From QVMM01 sp047030855 (GTDB lineage Bacteria > Bacteroidota > Bacteroidia > Bacteroidales > Dysgonomonadaceae), in contig JBKYIJ010000008.1 of NCBI GenBank assembly GCA_047030855.1, positions 2,417,988-2,481,987 on the forward strand: a stretch of DNA of 64,000 nt, in the 5' to 3' direction. Both the position numbers and the translations under genes were made by a program. The notes under the pieces were generated by a model that made no database searches, was not told the origin of the DNA, and saw only the letters and a list, made by a program, of their open reading frames with translations. Below are positions 55,838 through 64,000 of the stretch, one piece after another; position 1 is the stretch's first letter, and each line of letters opens with the position of its first letter.

Positions 55838-56692
55838 TTAATCTTCGTAATAAACCTCGCCTTCAAATGAAGTAACAGCTTCTCCTGACATATAAACATG
55901 ATTATCCGATTCTTTCCATTCTATATACAGGCTTCCTCCTGTTAAATGTACCGTTACGGTACGATCGCAATATCCGTTTAATACAGCCGCTACGACCGAT
56001 GCACAAGCACCCGTGCCACATGCCAATGTTTCACCTGCACCTCTCTCCCATACACGCATTTTTATAGTATTGCGATTTACGACTTCTATAAACTCGGTAT
56101 TTGTCTTTTTGGGAAAGATTTTATTTGTTTCAAATTTAGGTCCTATACCCTCTAAATCAAGGTGTGGAAGGACATCAGGTTTCAGGAAAGTAACGGCATG
56201 AGGATTTCCCATAGATACACATGAAATATTCCATATTTTTCCATCAATGTCAAGCGGATAGTTTAAAACAGGTTGTTCATTAATGTTGACAGGAATTTGT
56301 AACGGATCAAGTATGGGTTCACCCATATCTACGCGGACATTCCGTCTAATTTCGTCGCCTTCAAGAAGCGATATATATTTTATTCCCGCTTTAGTCTCAA
56401 GCGAAAGTTCTTTTTTTGTTGTCAATTTATTGTCAAATACAAACTTTCCTACACATCGGGAAGCATTTCCGCACATTTCGGCTTCCGATCCGTCGGAATT
56501 AAACATCTGCATTCTGAAATCGGCTACTTGTGAAGGAAGTATGAACACAAGCCCGTCCGATCCTATTCCAAAATGCCTGTTACTTAATTCGAGCGCTGCT
56601 TTTTCTTTGTCTTCGATTTCACAATCAAATCCATTTATGTAAATATAGTCATTACCAGCGCCTTGCATTTTGGTAAATTTCAGTTTCCTCAT
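55838..56692 (-). CDS. dapF: Diaminopimelate epimerase
   Basis: DapF epimerises LL- to meso-diaminopimelate, the cross-linking residue of peptidoglycan and the lysine precursor. The 284-residue enzyme has the two catalytic cysteines in EMCGNASRCVGKF (Cys near residue 73) and GETLACGTGACASV (near residue 220), and AGNDYIYINGF at the N-terminus. It leads the dapF-dapL-glnN operon; the TATTTTG-like sequence upstream is only a partial -7 match. Confidence 0.96.
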   Translation of the reverse strand: MRKLKFTKMQGAGNDYIYINGFDCEIEDKEKAALELSNRHFGIGSDGLVFILPSQVADFRMQMFNSDGSEAEMCGNASRCVGKFVFDNKLTTKKELSLETKAGIKYISLLEGDEIRRNVRVDMGEPILDPLQIPVNINEQPVLNYPLDIDGKIWNISCVSMGNPHAVTFLKPDVLPHLDLEGIGPKFETNKIFPKKTNTEFIEVVNRNTIKMRVWERGAGETLACGTGACASVVAAVLNGYCDRTVTVHLTGGSLYIEWKESDNHVYMSGEAVTSFEGEVYYED

Positions 56693-56834
56693 TACTTCAA
56701 AAAGAAATATTATATTTTAATATTATATGACACAAATTTCATACAAAATATTGTGATTTACAAAAAAAACTATACAATTTTATCTTAAAAATAAAAAATA
56801 CAGATACAGTTGTTATATTTATTCATAAAAAAAA

Positions 56835-56861
56835 TAAACCTGAAAATAATCTTCAGGTTTA
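56835..56861 (-). terminator. Intrinsic terminator of purL
   Basis: A 10-bp stem (TAAACCTGAA at 56835-56844 with TTCAGGTTTA at 56852-56861) with a 7-base loop is followed, on the minus strand, by a run of eight T's. It lies 11 bases past the purL stop at 56872. Confidence 0.88.
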
Positions 56862-56871
56862 TCTATAATTT

Positions 56872-59800
56872 CTATTTCTGCTTTTTTATCCATTCTCTTG
56901 CATTCACAAAAGCTTCCATCCATGGCGTAACGTCGTTTTTTTGACGATCGAAAGGATAATATGCGCACTGCCAAGGGAAGATTGTGCGTTCGAGATGCGG
57001 CATAATAGCCAGATGACGTCCGTCTTCCGAACATAGGGCTGCCGTATTGTAATCCGATCCGTTAGGGTTTCCCGGGTATGAGTCATATACATATTTTGCG
57101 ACAATATGATACATAGATTCATTTTCGGGCATAACAAAACGTCCCTCTCCATGTGCAACCCATATTCCTATTTTTTGTCCTGACAAAGAATTGAACATCA
57201 CAGAGCGGTTCTCGGGTATCTCAACGCTAAGAAATGTAGATTCGAATTTATGGGAGATATTATGATCCATTTTCGGTTTTTGTTCACGACCGGGATAAAT
57301 CAGCCCAAGTTCCATCATTAACTGGCAACCGTTGCATACGCCAAGACTTAATGTGTCTTTTCGCTCATAATATTTTTGTAACGTATCTTTCGCTCTGTCA
57401 TTGAAAAGAAAACTTCCTGCCCATCCTTTTGCCGATCCTAAAACGTCGGAATTTGAAAATCCTCCGCAAAAAACTATCAAATTGATATCTTCCAATGTTT
57501 CGCGTCCGGTAATCAAATCTGTCATATGAACATCTTTGACATCAAATCCTGCCAAATAAAGCGAGTATGCCATTTCACGTTCTCCGTTCGTGCCTTTTTC
57601 ACGGATTATGGCTGCTTTTATGCCTGATTTTCCTTTTCTGTCGGGCGTAATATTGTATTGAGAAAAATGTCCTGTAAACGATGGTTTAAACTCAAATTGT
57701 AAAGGCTGCTCTTTGTAGTTTTCAAAACGCGATTTGGCACAGTCTTCCCCGCTTTGTCTTCTATCCAACAAATAAGATGATTCGTACCAGACATCTCTCA
57801 ATTCGTTTATGTCAAATTCACTTTTAAATTCATCTTTGGATATCAACATTTTTCTCTCCTCGATCGGGCGGGCAACAATGGCAAAACCAATTCCGTAATC
57901 GTCCAATATTTTTTCTACCAGATGATGATGCTTTACTTGTATCAGCACCCCGGGGTTTTCGGAAAATAATATTTTAACAAGATCGCTGTGCTGAATTTTA
58001 TCCAGACGGACGTCAAGCCCACCCTCTTGGTTTGCAAAACACATTTCGAGCATAGCGGTTATCATACCTCCTGCCGATATATCATGCCCTGCAATTATCA
58101 ACCTGCGATCAATCAATTCCTGAACCGCGTCAAATGCGTTCTTAAAATATTCGGTATCAGTGATTGTCGGAGCTTCTTCTCCTAATTTACCCAAAGTCTG
58201 GGCAAAGGCAGAACCTCCGAGTTTAAAAGAGTCGAAGGAGAAATCTATGTAATAAAGATAAGTTCCTTTTATATACGCAAGAACAGGCGAAACCATTTTG
58301 CGAAGATCGTTGACTTCCCCCGCAGCCGAAATTATAACCGTTCCCGGAGAATAAACCTTTTCGTTTCCGTATTTTTGAGTCATAGAAAGAGAATCTTTCC
58401 CTGTCGGGATATTCAACCCCAATTCGCAAGCGAAATCGGAACAAGCTTTTACGGCTTTATATAAACGGGCATCCTCTCCTTCGTTTTTGCATGGCCACAT
58501 CCAGTTGGCGCTAAGCGATACGCTTTTCAGTCCTTTGGCTAACGGAGCAAATACCATATTAGTCAGAGCTTCGGCTACCGCTATTACCGATCCTGCTTCG
58601 GAATCTATCATGGCAACTTGCGGAGCATGTCCTATCGAAGTAACTATTCCGCTTCTCCCTCTGTAATCGAGAGCCATAGCACCATAATCGCTCAAGGGTA
58701 ACTGTATTTCTCCCTGGCACTGTTGACGAGCTACCTTGCCCGTAATCGAACGATCGACCTTATTAGTCAGCCAGTCTTTGCAAGCAACGGCTTCCAACTG
58801 TAAAACGTTTTTCAGATAGCCTTCCAAGTCAGACAAGTCATATTCAGGGTTGCTGTACGATTCTTTTACGGTTTTGTCTTCTATAATTGGTTTAGGCGTT
58901 TTTCCAAAAAAAATCGGCAAGTTCGAGATCTATCGGATTTTTTTCCGTCAGCCTCTTTAAATATCAATTTTTTATCGTTGGTCGTTTCTCCGACGCAATA
59001 GAACGGTGAACGTTCACGCTGAGCAATCTGTTCTATCCTGTTTTTTGCAGCATGAGGGATAACCATTCCCATTCGTTCTTGACTTTCGTTACCGATTATC
59101 TCTTTCGACGAAAGCGTAGGATCGCCGACAGGCAATTTTGATATGTCAATCACGCCTCCCGTATCTTCCACCAATTCGGACAAACAGTTAAGGTGTCCGC
59201 CTGCCCCGTGATCGTGGATCGACACAATCGGATTATCTTCCGATTCAGCTAATGTACGGATAACGTTTGCCACCCTTTTTTGCATTTCAGGATTGGATCG
59301 TTGTACGGCGTTCAGTTCTATACCGCTTGAATATTGTCCTGTATCGACAGACGACACAGCACCGCCTCCCATACCTATACGGTAATTATCTCCTCCAAGG
59401 ACAACGATATCTTCGCCTGCAACAGGTTTTTCCTTTATCGCATCTCTTCGGTTAGCGAAGCCTATACCGCCTGCAAGCATTATGACTTTATCGTATGCAA
59501 ATTTTTTATGATTTTCAAAATGTTCAAAAGTCAGAACCGAGCCGCAAATCAAAGGTTGTCCGAATTTATTGCCGAAATCTGACGCACCGTTGGATGCTTT
59601 GATAAGAATTTCTTCGGGAGTTTGATACAGCCATTCTCTTTCGGGTAAAACATTTTCCCATTCCCTACCCGATTTCGTACGCGGATAAGCCGTCATATAA
59701 ACCGCTGTACCAGCCAATGGCAAAGAGGCTTTACCGCCTGCAAGCCTGTCGCGTATCTCTCCGCCCGAACCTGTTGCAGCACCATTAAAGGGCTCGACTG

Positions 59801-60562
59801 TTGTAGGGAAATTATGTGTTTCCGCTTTCAATGAAATAACCGATTTTATTTGTTTTGCAGAATAATAATCGGGTTTATCTCCACTGACAGGGGCAAATTG
59901 TTCTATCTTAGGTCCGTCATTGAATGCGACGTTATCTTTGTAAGCCGACACAAGCTTATTCGGATTAACCTGCGAAGTCTTTTTTATTAATTTAAACAGG
60001 CTGCTTTCCTGCTCTTTCCCGTCAATAACAAAAGTTCCGTTAAATATTTTATGACGGCAATGTTCGGGAGTTTACCTGTGAAAAACCGAAAACTTCGCTG
60101 TCGGTCAGTTTTCGGTTAAGCTTTTTTACTCAGATCATTCAGGTATTCTATTTCATCGGCATTCAAAGCCAATCCTTCCTGTTCGTTATATTGTGCAATA
60201 TCATCTATCAGAATTATGGGATCAGGCTTAATGTCTATTGTAAATATTGACTGATCCAGATTTTCATAGATACTATACAGCATCTTGTCATATTCGGCAT
60301 CTTTATTGTCGGCAGGAATGAACTCCTCTATCCGAAGAATACCCTCTATACCCATATTCTGGGTTATTTCGACTGCATTGGTGCTCCACGGGGTTATCAT
60401 TTCGCGGCGTGGACCGATAAAATAACCCGTCAGTTCGGATGAATCAATATATTCCGCGTCCGAAAAGAGCCAGATCAACCGTTTTTTTATTTCAGAATCA
60501 AGAGGGGATGATGTTTCTACGACAATAATATTGTTAGATTTGGTTTGGAAGAAAAAAATCAT
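56872..60562 (-). CDS. purL: Phosphoribosylformylglycinamidine synthase, four +1 frameshifts
   Basis: PurL (long form, with fused glutaminase domain) makes FGAM from FGAR, glutamine and ATP in purine synthesis. Segments in four frames join into one 1228-residue protein. The N-terminal part (YFIGPRREMITPWSTNAVEI) breaks at T6 (plus 60122-60127); dropping one base gives LSKKLNRKLTDSEVFGF. A GGG on the plus strand at 60066-60068 needs one base less for QVNSEHCRHKIFNGTF. T7 (58938-58944) and A8 (58906-58913) each need one less for EADGKNPIDLELADFFGKTPK. The glutaminase nucleophile is in SLGVCNGCQLMMELG, with His in the WVAHGEGRF segment. Essential-type gene; sequence error is the simplest reading. 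A -7 box is at 60600. Confidence 0.93.
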
Positions 60563-60599
60563 AATTTCAATATATGTTAGGTATAACTTGACAGGCAGG

Positions 60600-60607
60600 C
60601 AAAGTTA
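60600..60607 (-). promoter_or_regulatory. -7 element of purL
   Basis: Minus-strand TAACTTTG matches TAnnTTTG 38 bases upstream of the purL ATG at 60562. No recognisable purine riboswitch was seen in the short leader. Confidence 0.58.
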
Positions 60608-60711
60608 ACTAAAATATAAAATAAATAAAGTCAGTTTATCTGTCATTTTTTGAACAAAAATAACATTTGAATATTTTATGATTTTTCTTTCTTTATAATA
60701 AAAATAACTAT

Positions 60712-60719
60712 TAATTTTG
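60712..60719 (+). promoter_or_regulatory. -7 element of the second tRNA operon
   Basis: TAATTTTG fits TAnnTTTG and ends 14 bases before the tRNA-Gly 5' end at 60733. Confidence 0.6.
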
Positions 60720-60732
60720 CTACTCTTTTTCT

Positions 60733-60805
60733 GCGAAAGTAGCTCAGCTGGTAGAGCACGACCTTCCCAAGGTCGGGGTCGCGGGTTCGAGCCCCGTTTT
60801 TCGCT
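60733..60805 (+). tRNA. tRNA-Gly(CCC)
   Basis: A 73-base tRNA with acceptor GCGAAAG/TTTTCGC (a G-T pair closes it), anticodon loop TTCCCAA (anticodon CCC) and the GTTCGAGCC T loop; discriminator T; CCA is not encoded. It is nearly identical to the tRNA-Gly(GCC) at 18826-18898. Confidence 0.96.
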
Positions 60806-60822
60806 CAAAAAGGATGAAAAAA

Positions 60823-60906
60823 GCGCACGTGGTGAAATTGGCAGACACGCTACTCTCAGAAGGTAGTGACCGAAAGGTTGTGCAAGTTCGACTCTTGTCG
60901 TGCGCA
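60823..60906 (+). tRNA. tRNA-Leu(CAG)
   Basis: An 84-base class II tRNA with acceptor GCGCACG/CGTGCGC, anticodon loop CTCAGAA (anticodon CAG), a long variable arm and discriminator A; CCA is not encoded. It is 17 bases after tRNA-Gly(CCC), the same order as the cassette at 18702-18898. Confidence 0.95.
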
Positions 60907-60907
60907 C

Positions 60908-60938
60908 AAAAGGGTTTCAAGTATATTGAAACCCTTTT
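60908..60938 (+). terminator. Terminator of the second tRNA operon
   Basis: A 13-bp stem (60908-60920 with 60926-60938) with a 5-base loop and a T run lies directly after tRNA-Leu(CAG). Its stem core (AAAGGGTTTCA) is the same as that of the terminator at 18672-18700. Confidence 0.9.
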
Positions 60939-61000
60939 TATTTCCTCTATTTGCGAAGATTAAGTATAGTAAATACTATTCAATATTTTAATTATTATAT

Positions 61001-61471
61001 TTATTCATGGTCGTGATCCTCTGTATCATGACCTATAATAATATTTCGTGCAACATAAAATTCGTTTCCTGAAATGTCTAAGCAAAACACTAAGAAATGA
61101 TATTTTCCGGGAGTAGCATCCTTTGGGATAAAAATCTCATCATGATTTACCTCTGCCTGTTTCTTTCCCGCAATATCTTTCCATGATTTATTGAAAGAAA
61201 AAGGTTTTGTCTCGTCTCCCTCTTTTAGTGATTTATGACCATGTCCATCAAAATTGTTATGAATATCAATTTTATAAGAAGCAAGTTCTTCGTTGTCTTC
61301 AAACAATGCTTCGAAATGGATATTGCTTCCTGTTTCTAAAACCTGTCCTTCTGCAGGCGATGTTAATACAATTGACGGTTTAGTCGTATCATTGTCGTCA
61401 TCGGAACATGATAATAAACTAAAGGACAATATTAACAGGCTAATCGTGAAAAAATAAATTTTTGTTCTCAT
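61001..61471 (-). CDS. DUF4625 His-rich lipoprotein
   Basis: A 156-residue lipoprotein (signal ending LLSC, predicted acylated Cys22, followed by SDDDNDTTKP) of the DUF4625 family, an immunoglobulin-like beta-sandwich of unknown function in Bacteroidota. Histidines cluster in HNNFDGHGHKS near residue 90, VNHDEIF near 128 and the tail IIGHDTEDHDHE, a pattern that could bind zinc or copper. It overlaps the TonB receptor's 3' end by 4 bases, so the two are translationally coupled and probably act in one uptake system. Confidence 0.8.
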   Translation of the reverse strand: MRTKIYFFTISLLILSFSLLSCSDDDNDTTKPSIVLTSPAEGQVLETGSNIHFEALFEDNEELASYKIDIHNNFDGHGHKSLKEGDETKPFSFNKSWKDIAGKKQAEVNHDEIFIPKDATPGKYHFLVFCLDISGNEFYVARNIIIGHDTEDHDHE

Positions 61472-63632
61472 TTTAATAATCTTTTTAATGGTAATTTAAT
61501 TAATATCTGAAAGTTACGTCCCGGTTCGGGTATCTCTACTTTCCTGTAAAAACTCAAATGATTGAAGTATCGTTTGTCGAATATATTCTGAGCCGACAGC
61601 GTCAATTCCAGTTTTTCTCCGCCCAATAGCAACTCAGTGGATAAGTTTATATGAAAAAGTCCTGCACCGGCTGTCTTTTCTTCATTTTGAGCAATTCTAT
61701 TTTGCCTTGCGATGAGTTGCCATTCCGCATTTATCTGAAGCCTATTATTTTTCCAAGTCAATATATTTCTCAGCGAAGCCGGAGGAGAGAAACTGAGTGC
61801 AGTACGCTCGTCTCTGTTGTAAGTATATACATACTCGCCGTTTATCTCATATTTCAGATGATTCAGAAACGATATGCTTGCCGACATTTCTCCGCCCGCA
61901 AATATGGCTTCAGTTCCGGTATAGCGATATATTTGCCCCGCGTGTGGCAATATCGACCATTCGCCTGTCGGTTTCAGATAGATATAGTTGCTGAACCAAC
62001 TGAAAAAAGGTGTTACCCTAAACGCTAAATTACTCTTGTTGAAAGTATATGACATATCCAGTTGCCAGCCCTTTTCAGACGATAAAGAGGCATCGCCTTG
62101 TTCGTGACGAAAAGTACCGTGATGCACTCCGTTGGATGCAAGTTCATTAGCCGAAGGCAATCGGTAACTGTGTCCGACATTCATCTGAATAGTCTGACTC
62201 AGGTCAGGTGTCCAGACTAAGCCAAGTGATCCTGAAAAGTTACCCATATTACGATTTACATCATAACTTCTCCATTTATATTCATCTATTTCTTCAGGGC
62301 TATAACCTTGTTCTTGTAAATATGTAACCAAATATGGATCGGAGAAAGCTGCTATGTCTGTTTTACCGTAGTCATATCTTACACCGCCATTCAGCATAAT
62401 TTTTGAAGACGGGCGATATATCCCTATCCAGTAAACACCTGTTGTAAAACGATTATATTGAGGTAAAAGGAAAGAATAGCCCGATATTGTATTTTCCTGA
62501 TACTGAATATCCCATCCCATTGTATGTTCCCAATTCTCCGCCCTTATCAGGCGTCCTTTCATTGATGAACTGAATGTATTTAAAGTGAAAGACAATTCTT
62601 TATTCGGGTCTTTTTTCAGGAGGAGACTGGGTTCCGTAATGCGTGTGAAATAAACTCATTTCTTCTCTGTGATTGTTTTGGTATCCTAAATCCCAATAGA
62701 ATATAAAATCATTCCAATTGTATTTCTGATTTGAGGTAACCTTTAAATGGTTCACTCTGCTAAATGGCAATTCAATGTTGGGGGAACTGCCGTCATCTGC
62801 CAGACGAGAAACATCGGGAACTCCATGTGCACCAGGGAAAAAACCGGACTTTTGATATGTATTGCTTACAAAAAGACTTGCTTCATAATTTCCTTTTTTG
62901 AATAGATTGTATAAATTAAAATCACGTTCATATCCTGCAGTATTTTTCATCTTATTTTTATATATAGGCAAACACTGAGTCAGGTATATGACAGAATCAG
63001 CAGGTATCCGATAATCGCCGAAATGTTGTTCGGTGTAACGAAATTTCGTAAACCAATCTCCTTTTTTTGACACCGACTGAAACTGATCCGCCAATAGTAT
63101 TATTTACGGATTTGTATAAGACCATTCCCGAGCCGAATATTTGATCTTCAACAGGAGGAAACTGAGGTAATATTTCAACCACACCGCCCATTGCATCACT
63201 GCCATACTGCAGGGATGACGATCCTTTTATTATATTGACTCTTTCGACATTGAAAGCGTCTATTTCGAGCCCGTGATCAGCTCCCCATTGCTGCCCTTCT
63301 TGTTTTACTCCGTTTTCCACAACGCTGATTCTGTTGAATCCCATTCCCCTAATCATAGGTTTAGAAAAACCGGAACCTATATCCATCGAATGAAAACCGG
63401 GGATATTGTTAAGCGTTTGTACCAAATTCCCTGTAAAATGCTCTTTTAAGAATGTTTGATTTACAACATCAGTATTTAATGTCGAATTGCGATTCTTTGA
63501 CCTTTGCGAAGTTTCTTCAATAACAACTTCTTGCAAAGACGCACTTTTCAGGGAATCGTTTTTTTCTTCTTGAGCGTACGACAAGTTAAACATTAGACAA
63601 CCCGCCATACCCAGAATATATCCGATACGCAT
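61468..63632 (-). CDS. TonB-dependent outer-membrane receptor (ZnuD-like), two +1 frameshifts
   Basis: A TonB-dependent receptor of 720 residues after correction. Signal peptide 1-20 (MLNLSYAQ end), a plug domain (about 40-150; VNQTFLKEHFTGNLVQTLNN, RGMGFNRISVVENGVKQEGQ) and a 22-strand barrel ending in the typical aromatic RNFQILIKLPL. It breaks at T7 (63062-63068), where dropping one base gives VGVKKGDWFTKFRYTEQHFG, and at T6 (62611-62616), giving PPEKDPNKELSFTLNTFSS. The barrel segment ANELASNGVHHGTFRHEQGD resembles the ELxxxGxHxxTxxxExGD pattern that I recall from the zinc receptor ZnuD. With its His-rich neighbours this suggests metal uptake; the metal is inference. Confidence 0.85.
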
Positions 63633-63676
63633 GAAATATATACTTATTAAAAATTAAAAAAAGATAAAGGATATCG

Positions 63677-63701
63677 TTGCTTTAAAAAAAGCAAAATTTG
63701 C
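63677..63701 (-). promoter_or_regulatory. Hairpin and odd palindrome between His-rich gene and receptor
   Basis: TTGCTTT/AAAGCAA (7-bp stem, about 63677-63694) adjoins an 11-base odd palindrome GCAAAATTTGC (63691-63701). They lie between the His-rich gene's stop (63703) and the receptor start (63632). They could be an attenuator/terminator or an operator half; no Zur box consensus was recognised. Confidence 0.35.
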
Positions 63702-63702
63702 A

Positions 63703-63946
63703 TTATACAAAAACAGGAGGAGCTCTTAGATAGAGAGTTTGATTATTTTCTTTAATGATTCTATCTATATATATTTGTCTTTCAACATTATGCAAGATAA
63801 CGGTGTTCTCTAAAGTTACAGATTCCGTTTGAATATAAGGATCAAAATAAAAGTCACAAATAGGACAAGAATGATGATTTTCTACAGGTATCGAATCTGT
63901 ATGATGGTGTAAAATTAAAGTCCGGTTGTTACGAGTGTGAAAATCC
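63703..63946 (-). CDS. His-rich protein of a metal-uptake set (5' end missing)
   Basis: The last ~81 codons of a gene whose 5' end is cut off where the sequence becomes adapter. The visible protein has a His-rich patch (HTRNNRTLILHHHTD, ENHHS) followed by a CPICDF motif (two Cys) and a C-terminus ending YLRAPPVFV. Small His/Cys-rich proteins of this layout ending in RAPP occur upstream of TonB receptors in Bacteroidota; their role is unknown. I infer a metal-binding or sensing function. The reading frame is uninterrupted from 63945 to the stop at 63703-63705. Confidence 0.65.
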
Positions 63947-64000
63947 AGGTGCTGAAGCGTTGAAACCTTTGTCCTCTCTTAACCTTAGCAATACGTAACC
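63947..64000. other. Residual Oxford Nanopore native-barcode adapter (not genomic)
   Basis: Plus-strand order is the flank AGGTGCTG (63947-63954), a 24-base segment (63955-63978) that matches Oxford Nanopore native barcode 10 as I recall it, the flank TTAACCTT (63979-63986) and AGCAATACGTAAC (63987-63999), the adapter's inner end; base 64000 departs from it. Read on the minus strand this is adapter, barcode, flank, then insert. It must be removed before the end of the sequence is interpreted. Confidence 0.93.

Noticed and set aside
60087..60117. 11-bp inverted repeat AACCGAAAACT/AGTTTTCGGTT that looks like a hairpin or terminator
   Set aside because: It lies inside purL coding sequence and encodes conserved residues (RKLTDSEVFGF); no T run follows, so it is probably coincidental.

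Overview
The window looks like a chromosomal segment of a low-GC member of the Bacteroidota, order Bacteroidales, probably near Dysgonomonadaceae/Porphyromonadaceae. The case rests on type IX secretion (T9SS) components and a T9SS cargo with a C-terminal sorting domain, Bacteroidota-only families (DUF4290, DUF4835/PorD, GldB-like, DUF4625), a type III glutamine synthetase, DapL-type lysine synthesis, a 2-oxoacid:ferredoxin oxidoreductase, and the TAnnTTTG promoter element upstream of many genes. No phage, plasmid, insertion sequence or CRISPR array was seen.

Layout. 1-3060: 5' part of radA, a secreted trypsin-like peptidase, and aroK. 3131-13163 (all minus): an O-antigen/surface polysaccharide locus transcribed from an ABC exporter (wzm, wzt) through an FkbM methyltransferase, six glycosyltransferases, a DegT sugar aminotransferase and a WbqC protein. 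13288-18671: a small lipoprotein and an acyl-CoA ligase, then divergently mtaB, a lipid A acyltransferase and a glycosyltransferase. 18702-18898: tRNA-Gly(GCC)/tRNA-Leu(GAG). 19005-28061 (minus): an outer-membrane barrel, korAB, dnaB, a GldB-like lipoprotein and a very large surface protein. 28282-33117 (plus): terC, a C-terminal processing protease, DUF4290, rimM and coaA. 33121-36021 (minus): porE-porD of T9SS. 36212-46317 (plus): lipoproteins, an HD phosphohydrolase, recR, a HAD protein, a glycosyltransferase, a GNAT, tsaC, a ClC channel, fmt and aroB. 46473-52304: an alpha-2-macroglobulin. 52374-60562 (minus): purL, then dapF-dapL-glnN. 60733-60906: tRNA-Gly(CCC)/tRNA-Leu(CAG). 61001-63946 (minus): a likely metal-uptake set (His-rich protein, ZnuD-like TonB receptor, His-rich DUF4625 lipoprotein).

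Two features dominate how the window should be read. Eleven otherwise intact genes, several of them housekeeping genes, are broken by 22 single-base frameshifts; 21 are +1, and 20 of those sit in A/T homopolymers of 5-9 bases. In every case, undoing the shifts gives a whole number of codons and a protein of plausible family length. Also, the last 54 bases match an Oxford Nanopore native-barcode adapter (barcode 10, from memory), so the right end is not genomic beyond about 63946. Together these make assembly/consensus error the leading explanation for the frameshifts, although the insertion bias is unusual. Broken genes are annotated here as single loci with the restored length stated.

Functionally the window joins several parts of envelope biogenesis: a T9SS cargo, T9SS periplasmic/outer-membrane parts (PorE, PorD), a Wzm/Wzt polysaccharide pathway of the sort that can supply the lipopolysaccharide to which T9SS cargo is attached, and lipid A acylation. 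I did not find a clearly new biological system. The best biological leads are the WbqC-DegT core flanked by paralogous glycosyltransferase pairs, the porE-porD coupling, and the His-rich TonB receptor module.
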